From: an uncultured Acidimicrobium sp.
GTDB taxonomy: Bacteria > Actinomycetota > Acidimicrobiia > Acidimicrobiales > Ilumatobacteraceae
NCBI GenBank assembly: GCA_903895515.1
Contig: CAITUB010000109.1
Span: 1-14,956, forward strand
Direction: 5' to 3'
DNA length: 14,956 nucleotides
Below, one piece after another: positions 1 through 8,120 of the stretch (position 1 is its first letter; every line of letters starts with the position of its first letter). The notes under the pieces are model-generated. The model was not told where the DNA came from, ran no database searches, and saw only the letters and a program-made list of their open reading frames with translations. The position numbers were made by a program, and so were the translations under genes.

Positions 1-1693
1 AAGCACCGGGAATATTCATGAAACCGATGTCAGCTACGCCAGGTTTAATGTCTGGAGTTCCGGGCGCCAATACTGCCTTCACTACGTGCGGCTGCATCAC
101 ATTGCCACCATTACCAAGCACGCCGTAGGCAGTTGCTACTTGAATCGGCGTAGCAGAGAGCAAGCCCTGTCCAATTGCAAACAAAATTTGGTCGCCAACG
201 TAATACGCCTTACCAGAGTCTTTCGAAATTGCACCGATATCTGCCATGCGCTTCTTCAATGCTTTGTTCGGAATCGTTCCTGCGTATTCATAGGGAAGGT
301 CAATATTGGTTGGAGACCCAAAACCAAATTTACGAACTTCATTTTCTAAAATTGGTTGATAACCACGTTCAGTCAAAATTTGCTCGCCAATTTTGTAAAA
401 GAACGAATCACTCGACACCGCAAGCGCACTCTCAACACCTACAGGCCCATATCGACACGGTGAGCCCGTTGCCGCGCAAATCGCATTACGAAACACGCAC
501 TTCACACCGTCTTGACAACGACCGTTAGGAATACTTTCAAGCTTGTACGAACCTAAATCCAGGTATTCATATGCAGCACCGCCCGCAAGCTGACCAGAAT
601 CTAAAGCCGCATAGGCAACGAATGGCTTAAACGATGAACCCAAGTTGTACCGACCAGACACGGCGCGATTCACCAGAATCGACAAGTCGGGATCATCGGA
701 CTTTGGAAATACTTGGGCGAACTTCTCCGTAGAAACATCGGCGGTAAACCAACGCGAATCAAAGCGTGGGTACGAGGCCATTGCCAACACTTGCCCATTG
801 TCTTGATTCACCATCACCACAGACCCAGCAGGTGCCTTGTAATACATCGGTTCAGGATGTTTAGGGTCTGGTGTCCCGTCTTCAAGTTTCACAATGCCGG
901 CCTCAACTCGGCGCCGCATTGCTAACTGTGTCTCTAAAGCTTGTTCAGCAAATTGCTGCATCTCCATATCAACAGACAACACAATGTCGTTACCGACAAT
1001 TGGTTCGACTCGTTCTTCCAGCCGCAACAACTTTCCTTGAGCATTTACTTCATACCGCACATAACCCGGAGTGCCACGCAGAATAGTTTCATACGACTGC
1101 TCTACTCCGTAGCCACCCACGCGCTCATTGGGGTCATACCCAATTGACTTGTAATACGCGAGATTCTTTTCCAAGATTGCGCCCATGTAGCCAATGACAT
1201 GACTGCCAATAGCCCCGTATGGATAATTGCGCTTCCAATCTTCGCGAATGTAAATACCCGGGTAGTCCTCAGACCGTTCAACAAGGAACTGTGCGGTTTC
1301 TTCGGAAATATCTTCTTTCAATGGAAGCGCTTCAAGCGGCCCAAAACGTTTGTCTTCGTATCGCTTAAACAATCCTTCTACCGAAATTTGTAATGGTCCC
1401 GACAGCCGCTGAAACATCAGTAAGCGATCTTCTGGATCACGAATAACCTGTCGGTCAATCGTGGCGGTTAACACGCGCTTGTTATCGGCGACAACCCGTC
1501 CGGTTGCGTCAAATATTCTCCCCCGTTCTGGATACAGACGAATAGTTCGCGTACGCACGGAGAGCACAATCTGCTCATTTGTCTCGGCTTTTACTGCTTG
1601 CAAAAACCACATGCGTGCAGTCAATGTTCCCATCAGCACCAACGCCACAATGCCAAGTGACAGCAACCGACGCGACTGATTATTTGACGGCAT
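1..1693 (-). CDS. mrdA: Penicillin-binding protein 2 (elongasome transpeptidase), C-terminus missing at window edge
   Basis: Class B penicillin-binding protein that cross-links peptidoglycan during lateral wall growth, working with RodA and MreBCD at the membrane. I translated this frame from the sequence: about 564 residues are visible and the frame is still open at the window edge. A short cytoplasmic N-terminus is followed by one membrane segment at about residues 9-28. The PBP dimer domain begins near residue 50, with its ERGRIFD element. The transpeptidase domain starts near residue 270. The catalytic serine motif is GSSFKP (S353, K356) and the second motif is SSD at 427-429, the SxD form usual in PBP2 rather than SxN. 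The KTG motif would lie beyond the edge. The ATG at 1691-1693 lies 8 bp after the mreD stop, consistent with the end of a mreBCD operon; rodA is expected next but is outside. The assignment is firm as class B PBP; MrdA rather than FtsI rests on context and the SxD motif. Confidence 0.93.
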   Translation of the reverse strand, partial: MPSNNQSRRLLSLGIVALVLMGTLTARMWFLQAVKAETNEQIVLSVRTRTIRLYPERGRIFDATGRVVADNKRVLTATIDRQVIRDPEDRLLMFQRLSGPLQISVEGLFKRYEDKRFGPLEALPLKEDISEETAQFLVERSEDYPGIYIREDWKRNYPYGAIGSHVIGYMGAILEKNLAYYKSIGYDPNERVGGYGVEQSYETILRGTPGYVRYEVNAQGKLLRLEERVEPIVGNDIVLSVDMEMQQFAEQALETQLAMRRRVEAGIVKLEDGTPDPKHPEPMYYKAPAGSVVMVNQDNGQVLAMASYPRFDSRWFTADVSTEKFAQVFPKSDDPDLSILVNRAVSGRYNLGSSFKPFVAYAALDSGQLAGGAAYEYLDLGSYKLESIPNGRCQDGVKCVFRNAICAATGSPCRYGPVGVESALAVSSDSFFYKIGEQILTERGYQPILENEVRKFGFGSPTNIDLPYEYAGTIPNKALKKRMADIGAISKDSGKAYYVGDQILFAIGQGLLSATPIQVATAYGVLGNGGNVMQPHVVKAVLAPGTPDIKPGVADIGFMNIPGA

Positions 1694-1701
1694 CGCTCGT
1701 G

Positions 1702-2220
1702 CTACCCAACTAAGGATTCTTTAAGTGTCCAACGAACAACAGGCATCAACAGCGGAGCAAGGAACAAGTTGAGGAGCGCAACTATCAGTGCAACGCCAAT
1801 TACGCGCCACTGCACCCACCCACCGAGACCAACAAGTGCTTGCGCTACGGGAAACAAAATTTCGCCGAAGGCGCTGGCTACTGCCACTGCTATGGCCTTG
1901 TTCCACCAACTTGATTCGCGCACAAAATACGGAAACGCTCCTGCAACCAAAGCGGTAGCACCGAGCACAAGTGACGCCAAACCAAGTGGCGTAGTTAACA
2001 CGCAGTCATACATCAAACCGACAATCAACCCAGCTACGGCACCAATTTCGGCGCCGTAAATCACTCCTGCACACGCGGCAAACAACACCATTACTTGCGC
2101 CATTACACCGAATGGTCTTAAGTCGTTAAACAGCGTGGTTTGTAAACCGAGAACCACCGATGCAACCAGTACCAAGCGCGTCCATCGCGACGAAATAAAT
2201 CGAATGAACCGAATGCTCAC
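1702..2220 (-). CDS. mreD: Rod shape-determining protein MreD
   Basis: Integral membrane subunit of the elongasome that bridges MreC and the PBP2/RodA synthase. The 172-residue product is almost wholly hydrophobic, with a short basic N-terminus (RFIRFISSRW) and about five or six predicted membrane segments between residues 14 and 160. Sequence conservation in MreD is low, so the call rests on size, topology and position between mreC and the PBP2 gene. The start is GTG, and GTGA overlaps the mreC stop, so translation is probably coupled. No separate Shine-Dalgarno sequence is seen. The residues LGLQTTLFNDLRPFGVMAQ in the first third resemble the typical MreD pattern of a membrane helix, a short periplasmic loop, then a second helix. 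Confidence 0.9.
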   Translation of the reverse strand: MSIRFIRFISSRWTRLVLVASVVLGLQTTLFNDLRPFGVMAQVMVLFAACAGVIYGAEIGAVAGLIVGLMYDCVLTTPLGLASLVLGATALVAGAFPYFVRESSWWNKAIAVAVASAFGEILFPVAQALVGLGGWVQWRVIGVALIVALLNLFLAPLLMPVVRWTLKESLVG

Positions 2221-3284
2221 GGCTTCACCTGCTCGGTGATTGGTTGGTACAGCAAAATACGCACGAACGAAAGGTTGGTCAAGTCTGCAACAAGATTGAT
2301 TTCCAAAATTGGTCCAGCCGTACCCAATCGATCAGTTACCTTCGACACCGTTCCAACAACAATGTCTGGAGGGGCAAGACTTAGCGAACCACCAGAAGTC
2401 ACAATTGGGGCGCCAGGAAGAATCGTTCCAAAGCGTTGCGCGCTGTCAATAAATCGAACAATTGGAACTCTCGATGACCCGCGACCTTCAAGAATTCCCG
2501 TCTCGCGCACTGGCAGTGCACCATTTGCAGGAACAGTCAGCGTTGGCGTCAACGATGGGATGCTCACGGTTACATTCACGGTGGTCAGCGGCATTGTTGT
2601 TGTGCCCGGTGTGAACCCAGGAATATTTGACGTCGCCTGCGGTTTTGGAATGGTCGTCGTCGTTGTGGTGGTGCTCGATGTTGACGCAGAAGCTTCAGGG
2701 TCTCCAATTGGTGAGGCTGCCTCAGGATTATTGATCACTTTTACCGAAAGCGCATATTCGGGATCGGTTATCAACATCACTATTGAACGTCGCGGGAAGA
2801 CCTTGGTGATTTTTCCTACAAGACCTGCAGCGTTCATTACCGGCATGCCAACTTTGATTCCGCTATCGCTGCCCTGGTTGATTTCAACGCTTTGCGAATA
2901 GTTGGACGGTGAATCACCAATTACCTGCGCACTCACCGAGTTGATTCCGGCAAGTGTTGGCAAGCCATTGAGCGCCAACAGCTCTTGCGACAAGCGAACC
3001 GAAGCAGCTGCAGCAACTGCTGCACCTTCTTGCTGAGCGATCTTCTCGCGTAACAAATCGTTTTCTTTCGTCACTGCGTTGTAGTGAGTAATGCCATGCC
3101 ATGCGTTACTCACTGGTCGTGTGATGACGCGTGTTACACCTTCGATAGGACGAAAGAACACGCCAAACGTTCCGCGCAATACAGAAGCAGAACCACTTCC
3201 CTGCAGATCAAGAGTGACCAAAATGATTGAGGTCAGTGAAAGAAGCGCGATTGCTCTTTTTCGTCTCGCCGAAATTGCAGACAC
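2217..3284 (-). CDS. mreC: Rod shape-determining protein MreC with a Ser/Thr/Pro-rich insertion
   Basis: Bitopic membrane protein that scaffolds the elongasome in the periplasm or wall space and activates PBP2. The 355 residues show a basic N-terminus, one membrane helix at about 10-26, and a helical coiled-coil stretch at about 68-106. The paired beta-barrel domains begin near residue 115 (VIGDSPSNYSQSV, then VGMPVMNAAGLVGKI) and resume at about 262-350. Between them lies an insertion at about 187-258, dominated by Ser, Thr and Pro and including a run of seven Thr. Most MreC proteins lack it, and it accounts for the somewhat large size. The start is GTG at 3284, 19 bp after the mreB stop. 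No better in-frame start exists in that gap, and no strong Shine-Dalgarno sequence is visible. The stop overlaps the mreD start. Identity is supported by sequence pattern and operon position. Confidence 0.93.
   Translation of the reverse strand: MSAISARRKRAIALLSLTSIILVTLDLQGSGSASVLRGTFGVFFRPIEGVTRVITRPVSNAWHGITHYNAVTKENDLLREKIAQQEGAAVAAAASVRLSQELLALNGLPTLAGINSVSAQVIGDSPSNYSQSVEINQGSDSGIKVGMPVMNAAGLVGKITKVFPRRSIVMLITDPEYALSVKVINNPEAASPIGDPEASASTSSTTTTTTTIPKPQATSNIPGFTPGTTTMPLTTVNVTVSIPSLTPTLTVPANGALPVRETGILEGRGSSRVPIVRFIDSAQRFGTILPGAPIVTSGGSLSLAPPDIVVGTVSKVTDRLGTAGPILEINLVADLTNLSFVRILLYQPITEQVKP
2652..2672 (-). repeat. ACN-type trinucleotide repeat coding for a Thr run in mreC
   Basis: Seven consecutive threonine codons, residues 205-211 of MreC, form an imperfect trinucleotide repeat in the middle of the low-complexity insertion. 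Codons vary (ACC, ACG, ACA-like alternatives), so the tract is less slippage-prone than a pure repeat. Its role is probably that of a flexible, possibly glycosylated linker; that part is inference. Confidence 0.5.
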
Positions 3285-3303
3285 AATCGTGTACCAATAC
3301 GAC

Positions 3304-4338
3304 CTAGTCGAATGAGGTCTGTGTTGCCAGACCCTTCATCGCGTCAATGTTGTCCAATGTAAGTCCGCAACCAAGCACCACTGAATACAACGGTTCTGGT
3401 GCCAAATACGCATGAATGCCGGTCTCATAGGTAACGCGTTCGCACAAACCTGCCAGCAATGCCCCACCACCCGACAACACCAGACCGTGACCAATAATGT
3501 CGGCAGCAAGCTCTGGCGGTGTTCGTTCAAGCGTGGTCTTAATTGCGGCAATAATCATTCCGACTGATTCGTCTAACGCAGCACGAACATCTTCGCTCGT
3601 AATTACTTGCGTGCGTGGAAGACCTGAGTTCAGGTCACGACCACCAACGTCTGCAGTTAATTCTTCAGCAAGTGGCCATGCGGACCCAAGTTGCAACTTC
3701 ACTTCTTCTGCAGTGTTCTCACCAATCTCAAGCGAAAACTCTTTGCGAAACATGGCCACAATAGCTTCGTTCAATTCATCTCCAGCAACGCGCGCTGAAT
3801 GCGCGGTCACAATTCCACCCATGGAGATAACTGCAACTTCAGTTGTTCCACCGCCAATATCAACAATCAAGTTTGCGCTTGGTAAGTGCACCGGTAGACC
3901 AGCACCAATGGCTGCGGCCATTGGTTCTTCAATGATGTACACCGGCCTACGTGCACCAGCAAACTCTGCGGCATCTTGTACTGCGCGCTTTTCTACTCCC
4001 GTAATTTCGGAAGGAACACAAATGATCATGCGCGGTTTGTTCCACTTGCTGGTGTGCACTTTTTGAATGAAAAAACGCAACATCTTTTCGCACACATCGA
4101 AGTCGGCAATGACACCATCTTTTAAAGGGCGCACAAGGCGGATGTTTTGTGGAGCTCGGCCCCACATGCGCTTGGCCTCAAACCCAACGGCCACGAGTTG
4201 GCCGGTGCGACTGTCTACTGCCGCAGTGCTTGGCTCGTTAAGCACGACGCCTTCACCTTTGACATACACCAACGTGTTTGCGGTACCCAGGTCGATGGCG
4301 ATATCACGCCCCAACGAAAGTGAGCCTCCACCAGCCAT
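3304..4338 (-). CDS. mreB: Rod shape-determining actin homologue MreB
   Basis: Bacterial actin that forms membrane-associated filaments guiding the lateral wall synthesis machinery. The 344-residue length is normal for the family. ATPase motifs are intact: phosphate-1 loop DLGTANT at 16-22, phosphate-2 loop DIGGGTTE at 160-167, the IIEEPMAAAIG connect region at about 135-145, and the adenosine motif LSGGGALLAGL beginning near 288. The ATG at 4336-4338 has a strong Shine-Dalgarno sequence, GAGGAG, nine bases upstream, one of only two clear ones in this run. It lies 38 bp downstream of the ndk stop, so it may be cotranscribed with folC and ndk or have its own promoter inside ndk. It is followed closely by mreC, mreD and the PBP2 gene, the usual elongasome order. 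Confidence 0.97.
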   Translation of the reverse strand: MAGGGSLSLGRDIAIDLGTANTLVYVKGEGVVLNEPSTAAVDSRTGQLVAVGFEAKRMWGRAPQNIRLVRPLKDGVIADFDVCEKMLRFFIQKVHTSKWNKPRMIICVPSEITGVEKRAVQDAAEFAGARRPVYIIEEPMAAAIGAGLPVHLPSANLIVDIGGGTTEVAVISMGGIVTAHSARVAGDELNEAIVAMFRKEFSLEIGENTAEEVKLQLGSAWPLAEELTADVGGRDLNSGLPRTQVITSEDVRAALDESVGMIIAAIKTTLERTPPELAADIIGHGLVLSGGGALLAGLCERVTYETGIHAYLAPEPLYSVVLGCGLTLDNIDAMKGLATQTSFD

Positions 4339-4347
4339 GTATTAGGT

Positions 4348-4353
4348 CTCCTC
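4348..4353 (-). promoter_or_regulatory. Shine-Dalgarno sequence of mreB
   Basis: GAGGAG on the minus strand, nine bases before the mreB ATG. It fixes that start and suggests high translation of MreB relative to its operon neighbours, which mostly lack such a site. Confidence 0.75.
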
Positions 4354-4356
4354 AGC

Positions 4357-4371
4357 AGGCGACGAGCGCCT
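4357..4371 (-). other. Short inverted repeat between ndk and mreB
   Basis: AGGCG and CGCCT form a perfect 5-bp stem around a 5-base loop in the 38-bp gap between ndk and mreB. No T-run follows on the minus strand, so it is not a canonical terminator. It could be an RNA processing or attenuation element that separates expression of ndk and mreB, or chance. Confidence 0.3.
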
Positions 4372-4376
4372 AACGC

Positions 4377-4787
4377 CTACAGGTTTGGGAAAAAGATACC
4401 AATTTCACGGGCTGCAGATGCTGCAGAGTCACTTCCGTGAATCAGGTTTTCGGTGAACAATGTGCCGTAATCGCCGCGAATCGTTCCTGGTGCTGCATTA
4501 CGTGGGTTTGTTGCGCCCATCATGTTGCGCAAAATTTCCCAGGCATCTTCAGGACCTTCAATGACCATGGCCACCACTGGACCGCGCGACATAAAGGACA
4601 CGAGCTCGGCATAAAAGCCTTTGCCCTTGTGCTCTTCGTAGTGGCGCTCCAAAATTGCGGCATCAAGCGTGCGCAATTCCATGGCGACGATCTTGAGGCC
4701 TTTGGTCTCAAAACGGGAAACGATGCTGCCCACCAATTGGCGTTCAACTGCATCTGGCTTAAGGAGGACGAGGGTTCTGTTGCTCAC
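4377..4787 (-). CDS. ndk: Nucleoside diphosphate kinase
   Basis: Cytosolic enzyme that transfers the gamma-phosphate from ATP to other nucleoside diphosphates through a phospho-histidine intermediate. The product is 136 residues, normal for the bacterial family. It opens with RTLVLLKPDAVER (K10 in the KPD motif), has NPRNAAPGTIRGDYG at about 94-108, and carries the active-site signature NLIHGSDS with catalytic H117. The start is GTG at 4785-4787, only three bases after the folC stop and without a Shine-Dalgarno sequence, so translation is probably coupled to folC. The folC-ndk-mreB order is a common actinobacterial arrangement. No unusual residues are seen. Confidence 0.97.
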   Translation of the reverse strand: MSNRTLVLLKPDAVERQLVGSIVSRFETKGLKIVAMELRTLDAAILERHYEEHKGKGFYAELVSFMSRGPVVAMVIEGPEDAWEILRNMMGATNPRNAAPGTIRGDYGTLFTENLIHGSDSAASAAREIGIFFPNL

Positions 4788-4790
4788 GGG

Positions 4791-6083
4791 CTACAGGTTA
4801 CGCCGTAAATAGGTGCGCGCACTACCCACTACATACAAAGATCCCGCTATCAATACGGCGTCTTCAGCGCGTGCATCCTTGAGCGCTCGTGAACACGCCA
4901 TTTCTACCGTGCTGCACACCACTACTTCGTCGCACCCCATTGCACGAGCCTGTTGAGCAATTTCTTCGCCACTCATGCCTCGTGGAGATGGTGCCGTGCA
5001 GCACACCACCAAATCAAACTCATCAATTCTCAGAGCCGAAAGCAGCAGCTCGGGATCGCGACCCATCAATTGTCCGACTACGGCAATGCGTCGACCTTCG
5101 GGAGAAAAATCGTCGAAGAATACTTGTGCACACACATCTGCACCGGCCGGGTTGTGTGCGCCATCCACAACAACAAGTGGTTGACGTCCAAGCACTTCAA
5201 AGCGACCTGGCATTTCCACCATTGCAAAACCTTCGCGCACTACGTCAACATCAAGTTGTGAATCAAAAAACTCTTCTACCGCAACAAGTGCAATGGATGC
5301 GTTGTCACCTTGATGCTGTCCGTGAAGAGGCAACATCAGTTCTTGATACATCGCACGCGGAGTACGCACATCTAGTAGCCGCCCGCCTACTGCCAGTTCG
5401 TTATCAGCGCAATCGAAATCATCATTGCGCTTCAGCAACTTTGCGGCAGGCGCATTTGCCCACACCGACTCTAAATCTGGATTGATGTCGCCAATGACAA
5501 GCGAACTGTGTTCTTTTGAAATTCCAACTTTTTCGAATGCGATGTCGGCAAGTGTTGGACCAGCGAACTCCATATGGTCAAGTGCAATGTTGGTGATGAC
5601 CGCAACTTCAGAGCGCACCACATTGGTGGCATCCCATCGGCCCAGCATGCCAACTTCGATGACTGCCACATCCACTGCTTCGTCGGCAAAATGTCGAAAC
5701 GCTGCAGCAGTGACTATTTCAAAATAGGTTGGTCGCACTCCAGAAATAACCTCAGCATCTGCGATTGCGGCAACACATTCAGCAAACGCTTCCTGAGTGA
5801 TTGGCACACCATTACGAGAAATGCGCTCGGTCAAATGTTCGAGGTGCGGGCTCGTGTACGTACCAACATGCAAACCATGGGCCATCAGCAACTTGGTGAT
5901 GATCTGTGTGGTCGAGCCCTTGCCATTGGTTCCAGTTACATGAATGACTGGATAATTCAATTCTGGATGTGCCATCACATCCATGAACGCCGAAATGTTG
6001 TCGAGCGATGGAGATTCGACTCGCCCAGTTTTTTCGTAGCTTGCGTGCTCGTCAAGATAGACGAGCGCCTCGGCGTAATTCAT
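4791..6083 (-). CDS. folC: Bifunctional dihydrofolate synthase / folylpolyglutamate synthase
   Basis: ATP-dependent ligase of the Mur-ligase family that adds glutamate to dihydropteroate and extends the folate polyglutamate tail. With the chosen ATG the product is 430 residues, starting MNYAEALVYLDEH, which matches the usual FolC N-terminus. The P-loop GTNGKGS lies at 51-57, TSPHLEHLTERIS at 77-89, EVGMLGRWDATN at 143-154, ALDHMEFAG near 167, and the C-terminal domain motif DGAHNPAG at 307-314. The usual central motif is EVGLGGRLDATN, so the M-L and W substitutions here are slightly unusual. The reading frame extends 15 codons further upstream to a TTG at 6126-6128 that would overlap clpX. 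I prefer the ATG at 6081-6083 from family alignment, which leaves a 16-bp gap to clpX. No strong Shine-Dalgarno sequence is visible. The gene is followed at 3 bp by ndk. Confidence 0.95.
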   Translation of the reverse strand: MNYAEALVYLDEHASYEKTGRVESPSLDNISAFMDVMAHPELNYPVIHVTGTNGKGSTTQIITKLLMAHGLHVGTYTSPHLEHLTERISRNGVPITQEAFAECVAAIADAEVISGVRPTYFEIVTAAAFRHFADEAVDVAVIEVGMLGRWDATNVVRSEVAVITNIALDHMEFAGPTLADIAFEKVGISKEHSSLVIGDINPDLESVWANAPAAKLLKRNDDFDCADNELAVGGRLLDVRTPRAMYQELMLPLHGQHQGDNASIALVAVEEFFDSQLDVDVVREGFAMVEMPGRFEVLGRQPLVVVDGAHNPAGADVCAQVFFDDFSPEGRRIAVVGQLMGRDPELLLSALRIDEFDLVVCCTAPSPRGMSGEEIAQQARAMGCDEVVVCSTVEMACSRALKDARAEDAVLIAGSLYVVGSARTYLRRNL

Positions 6084-6099
6084 AGCGTTGAGGTTAGGG

Positions 6100-7374
6100 C
6101 TATGAAGCAGCGCGGCGTTGGCGGGCAACGCGTGTGGAACGAGGAACGATGGTTGGATCAGCTTTGCTTACTACTGAGTCCACGTCCACAATCACTTTCG
6201 CCACATCGGTACGGCCTGGCAATTCGTACATGGTGTTGAGCAATACTTCTTCAAGAATTGCGCGCAACCCACGAGCTCCGGTGCCGCGGTTCAAAGCTTG
6301 ATCAGCAATTGCCACCATTGCATCTGGCGTAATTTCCAATTCAATGTCTTCAAACTCAAAGAACTTTTGATACTGCTTCAGCAACGCATTCTTTGGCTCG
6401 GTCAGAATTTGAATGAGCGCCTGCTTGTCCAGGCTGTGCACTGCCCCAATCATTGGCAAACGACCAATGAACTCAGGAATCATGCCAAACTTTTGCAAGT
6501 CTTCTGGAAGTACCTGAGCAAACAATTCACCTGGGTCTTTTTCTGCCTTCGAGCGGACGGTGGCATGGAAACCAACGCCCTTGTGGCCAATGCGCTGTTC
6601 GATGATCGAATCGAGACCGGCGAATGCTCCACCAACAATGAACAACACATTGGTGGTGTCAATTTGAATGAACTCTTGGTGAGGATGCTTGCGACCACCT
6701 TGCGGCGGAACGGCGGCAACGGTTCCTTCAAGAATTTTGAGAAGAGCCTGCTGAACGCCTTCACCAGAAACGTCACGAGTAATTGATGGGTTCTCGCTTT
6801 TACGCGCAACCTTGTCAATTTCGTCAATGTACACAATGCCGGTTTCGGCACGAGCCACGTCAAAGTCTGCAGCTTGCAAAAGCTTCAACAAAATGTTTTC
6901 AACGTCTTCGCCTACATAGCCAGCCTCGGTGAGTGCAGTTGCATCCGCAATGGCAAATGGAACATTGAGCAACTTGGCAAGCGTTTGCGCCATGTGTGTT
7001 TTACCGCAACCAGTAGGACCAAGCAGCAAGATGTTGCTCTTTTGCAATTCAACTTCATCCTTGCGAGTGCTCGTTGACTTGTGCCTAATGCGTCGGTAGT
7101 GATTAAACACCGCAACCGCGAGTACTTTCTTGGCTTGGTCTTGTCCAACTACATATTCATCGAGGAACGCACGAATGTCGCGCGGGATTGGAAGTTCTTC
7201 AACACCAACTGACGGTGTTTGCGTGAACTCTTCGTCAATGATTTCATTGCACAGATCGATGCACTCATCACAGATGTAGACGCCGGGACCAGCAATGAGC
7301 TTCTTCACCTGCTTCTGCGACTTTGCGCAGAACGAACACTTCACCAACTCTGCGGTGTCGCCAAACTTTGCCAT
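6100..7374 (-). CDS. clpX: ATP-dependent Clp protease ATP-binding subunit ClpX
   Basis: Hexameric AAA+ unfoldase that delivers substrates to ClpP. The 424 residues contain, in order: an N-terminal zinc-binding domain with Cys 13, 16, 35 and 38; Walker A GPTGCGKT at 119-126; the GYVG pore loop at 142-145; Walker B with IDEID at 173-177; the RKH pore motif at 218-220; a VGF tripeptide at 257-259 in the ClpP-docking loop; the GRLP arginine-finger region at about 294-297; and the sensor-2 segment GARGLRAILEE near the C-terminus. All functional motifs are intact. The ATG at 7372-7374 lies 17 bp after the clpP stop, with only a weak ribosome site. Placement directly after clpP indicates cotranscription. 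In several actinobacteria valS follows clpX; here folC follows directly. Confidence 0.98.
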   Translation of the reverse strand: MAKFGDTAELVKCSFCAKSQKQVKKLIAGPGVYICDECIDLCNEIIDEEFTQTPSVGVEELPIPRDIRAFLDEYVVGQDQAKKVLAVAVFNHYRRIRHKSTSTRKDEVELQKSNILLLGPTGCGKTHMAQTLAKLLNVPFAIADATALTEAGYVGEDVENILLKLLQAADFDVARAETGIVYIDEIDKVARKSENPSITRDVSGEGVQQALLKILEGTVAAVPPQGGRKHPHQEFIQIDTTNVLFIVGGAFAGLDSIIEQRIGHKGVGFHATVRSKAEKDPGELFAQVLPEDLQKFGMIPEFIGRLPMIGAVHSLDKQALIQILTEPKNALLKQYQKFFEFEDIELEITPDAMVAIADQALNRGTGARGLRAILEEVLLNTMYELPGRTDVAKVIVDVDSVVSKADPTIVPRSTRVARQRRAAS

Positions 7375-7391
7375 GAGTAGTTAACCGAGCC

Positions 7392-8030
7392 TCAGCGAAT
7401 CGGGCCGGAGCGGTCGGTCATTCCACGGCTCGTAATGATTTCGTCAATCACGCCGTAGTCGAGTGCGGCTTGTGCTTCAAGTGTGAAGTCACGATCGGTA
7501 TCACCGTGAATCCGATCAATCGTCTGGCCGGTGTGCTTCGACAAAATCTGCTCAAGCAATTCGCGCATGCGCAAAATTTCGCGCGCCGCAAGTTCCAAGT
7601 CGGTGACCTGCGAATATCCAACTTGACCATATGGCTGGTGCAACAACACTCGAGCGTGTGGCAGCGCAAGCCGCTTGCCCTTTGTGCCAGCGGCAAGCAA
7701 CACTGCAGCAGCAGAGGCTGCTTGACCCAAACAAATGGTGGCAATGTCGTTCTTAATGAACTGCATCGTGTCGTAAATCGCGAACAACGCAGTGATGTCT
7801 CCACCAGGACTATTGATATAGATGTTGATGTCCTTGTCTGGGTTTTCGCTCTCCAGGTGGATGAGCTGTGCGCAGATCAAGTTGGCAATGGTGTCGTCAA
7901 TTGGCGTGCCGAGGAAAATGATGTTTTCCTTCAACAACCGGCTGTACAAGTCGGACGTGCGCTCACCACGGCTCGTTGTCTCGGTGACACTCGGAATGTA
8001 GTAATTCCGCATCACATTGTCTTCACGCAT
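7392..8030 (-). CDS. clpP: ATP-dependent Clp protease proteolytic subunit (ClpP2-like)
   Basis: Serine protease subunit that forms the ClpP barrel and works with ClpX, encoded next to it. The 212 residues carry the catalytic triad S106 (in GQAASAAAVLL), H131 (ARVLLHQP) and D181 (in DTDRDFTL). The nucleophile context ASAAA, rather than ASMG, matches actinobacterial ClpP2 paralogues, as does the AAGTKGKR segment that follows. The ATG at 8028-8030 is fixed by a GAGGAG Shine-Dalgarno sequence seven bases upstream; a second ATG six codons inside lacks one. A short N-terminal propeptide ahead of YYIPSVTE is likely. Most actinobacteria have a clpP1-clpP2 pair downstream of tig, but only one gene is present here, so a ClpP1 partner, if any, lies elsewhere. 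Confidence 0.96.
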   Translation of the reverse strand: MREDNVMRNYYIPSVTETTSRGERTSDLYSRLLKENIIFLGTPIDDTIANLICAQLIHLESENPDKDINIYINSPGGDITALFAIYDTMQFIKNDIATICLGQAASAAAVLLAAGTKGKRLALPHARVLLHQPYGQVGYSQVTDLELAAREILRMRELLEQILSKHTGQTIDRIHGDTDRDFTLEAQAALDYGVIDEIITSRGMTDRSGPIR

Positions 8031-8037
8031 GGTGCAT

Positions 8038-8043
8038 CTCCTC
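8038..8043 (-). promoter_or_regulatory. Shine-Dalgarno sequence of clpP
   Basis: GAGGAG on the minus strand, seven bases before the clpP ATG at 8030. It decides the start in favour of the first ATG over the one six codons downstream. Confidence 0.75.
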
Positions 8044-8064
8044 AGGGCAAACCTTCTGGAGACG

Positions 8065-8098
8065 ATGATAGTTGCGGGGGCTCACGCCCTTGCGTCAA
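8065..8098 (-). promoter_or_regulatory. Possible clpP promoter elements in the tig-clpP gap
   Basis: The 117-bp gap is the largest in the minus-strand run. It contains TTGACG (8093-8098 read on the minus strand) and TATCAT (8065-8070), each close to a sigma-70 hexamer. They are 22 bp apart, longer than the usual 16-19, so they may belong to different signals. A leader of about 30 bases would precede the clpP ATG if TATCAT is a -10 element. Position supports a clpP-clpX promoter; the sequence evidence alone is weak. Confidence 0.25.
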
Positions 8099-8120
8099 TT
8101 AGGTGTGGCACTTGCCCACT

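Noticed and set aside
2236..2901. 221-codon plus-strand frame opposite mreC
   Set aside because: Shadow of mreC; its valine run is just the complement of the Thr codons, and it has no domain features.
4889..5485. 198-codon plus-strand frame opposite folC
   Set aside because: Lies wholly within folC, with low-complexity, His/Arg/Gln-rich composition and no recognisable motif.
6084..6128. TTG start for folC that overlaps clpX
   Set aside because: The added 15 residues do not match the FolC N-terminus; the ATG at 6083 fits the conserved MNYxEAL start.
7470..8102. 210-codon plus-strand frame opposite clpP
   Set aside because: Antisense shadow of a gene whose catalytic triad and Shine-Dalgarno sequence are clear.
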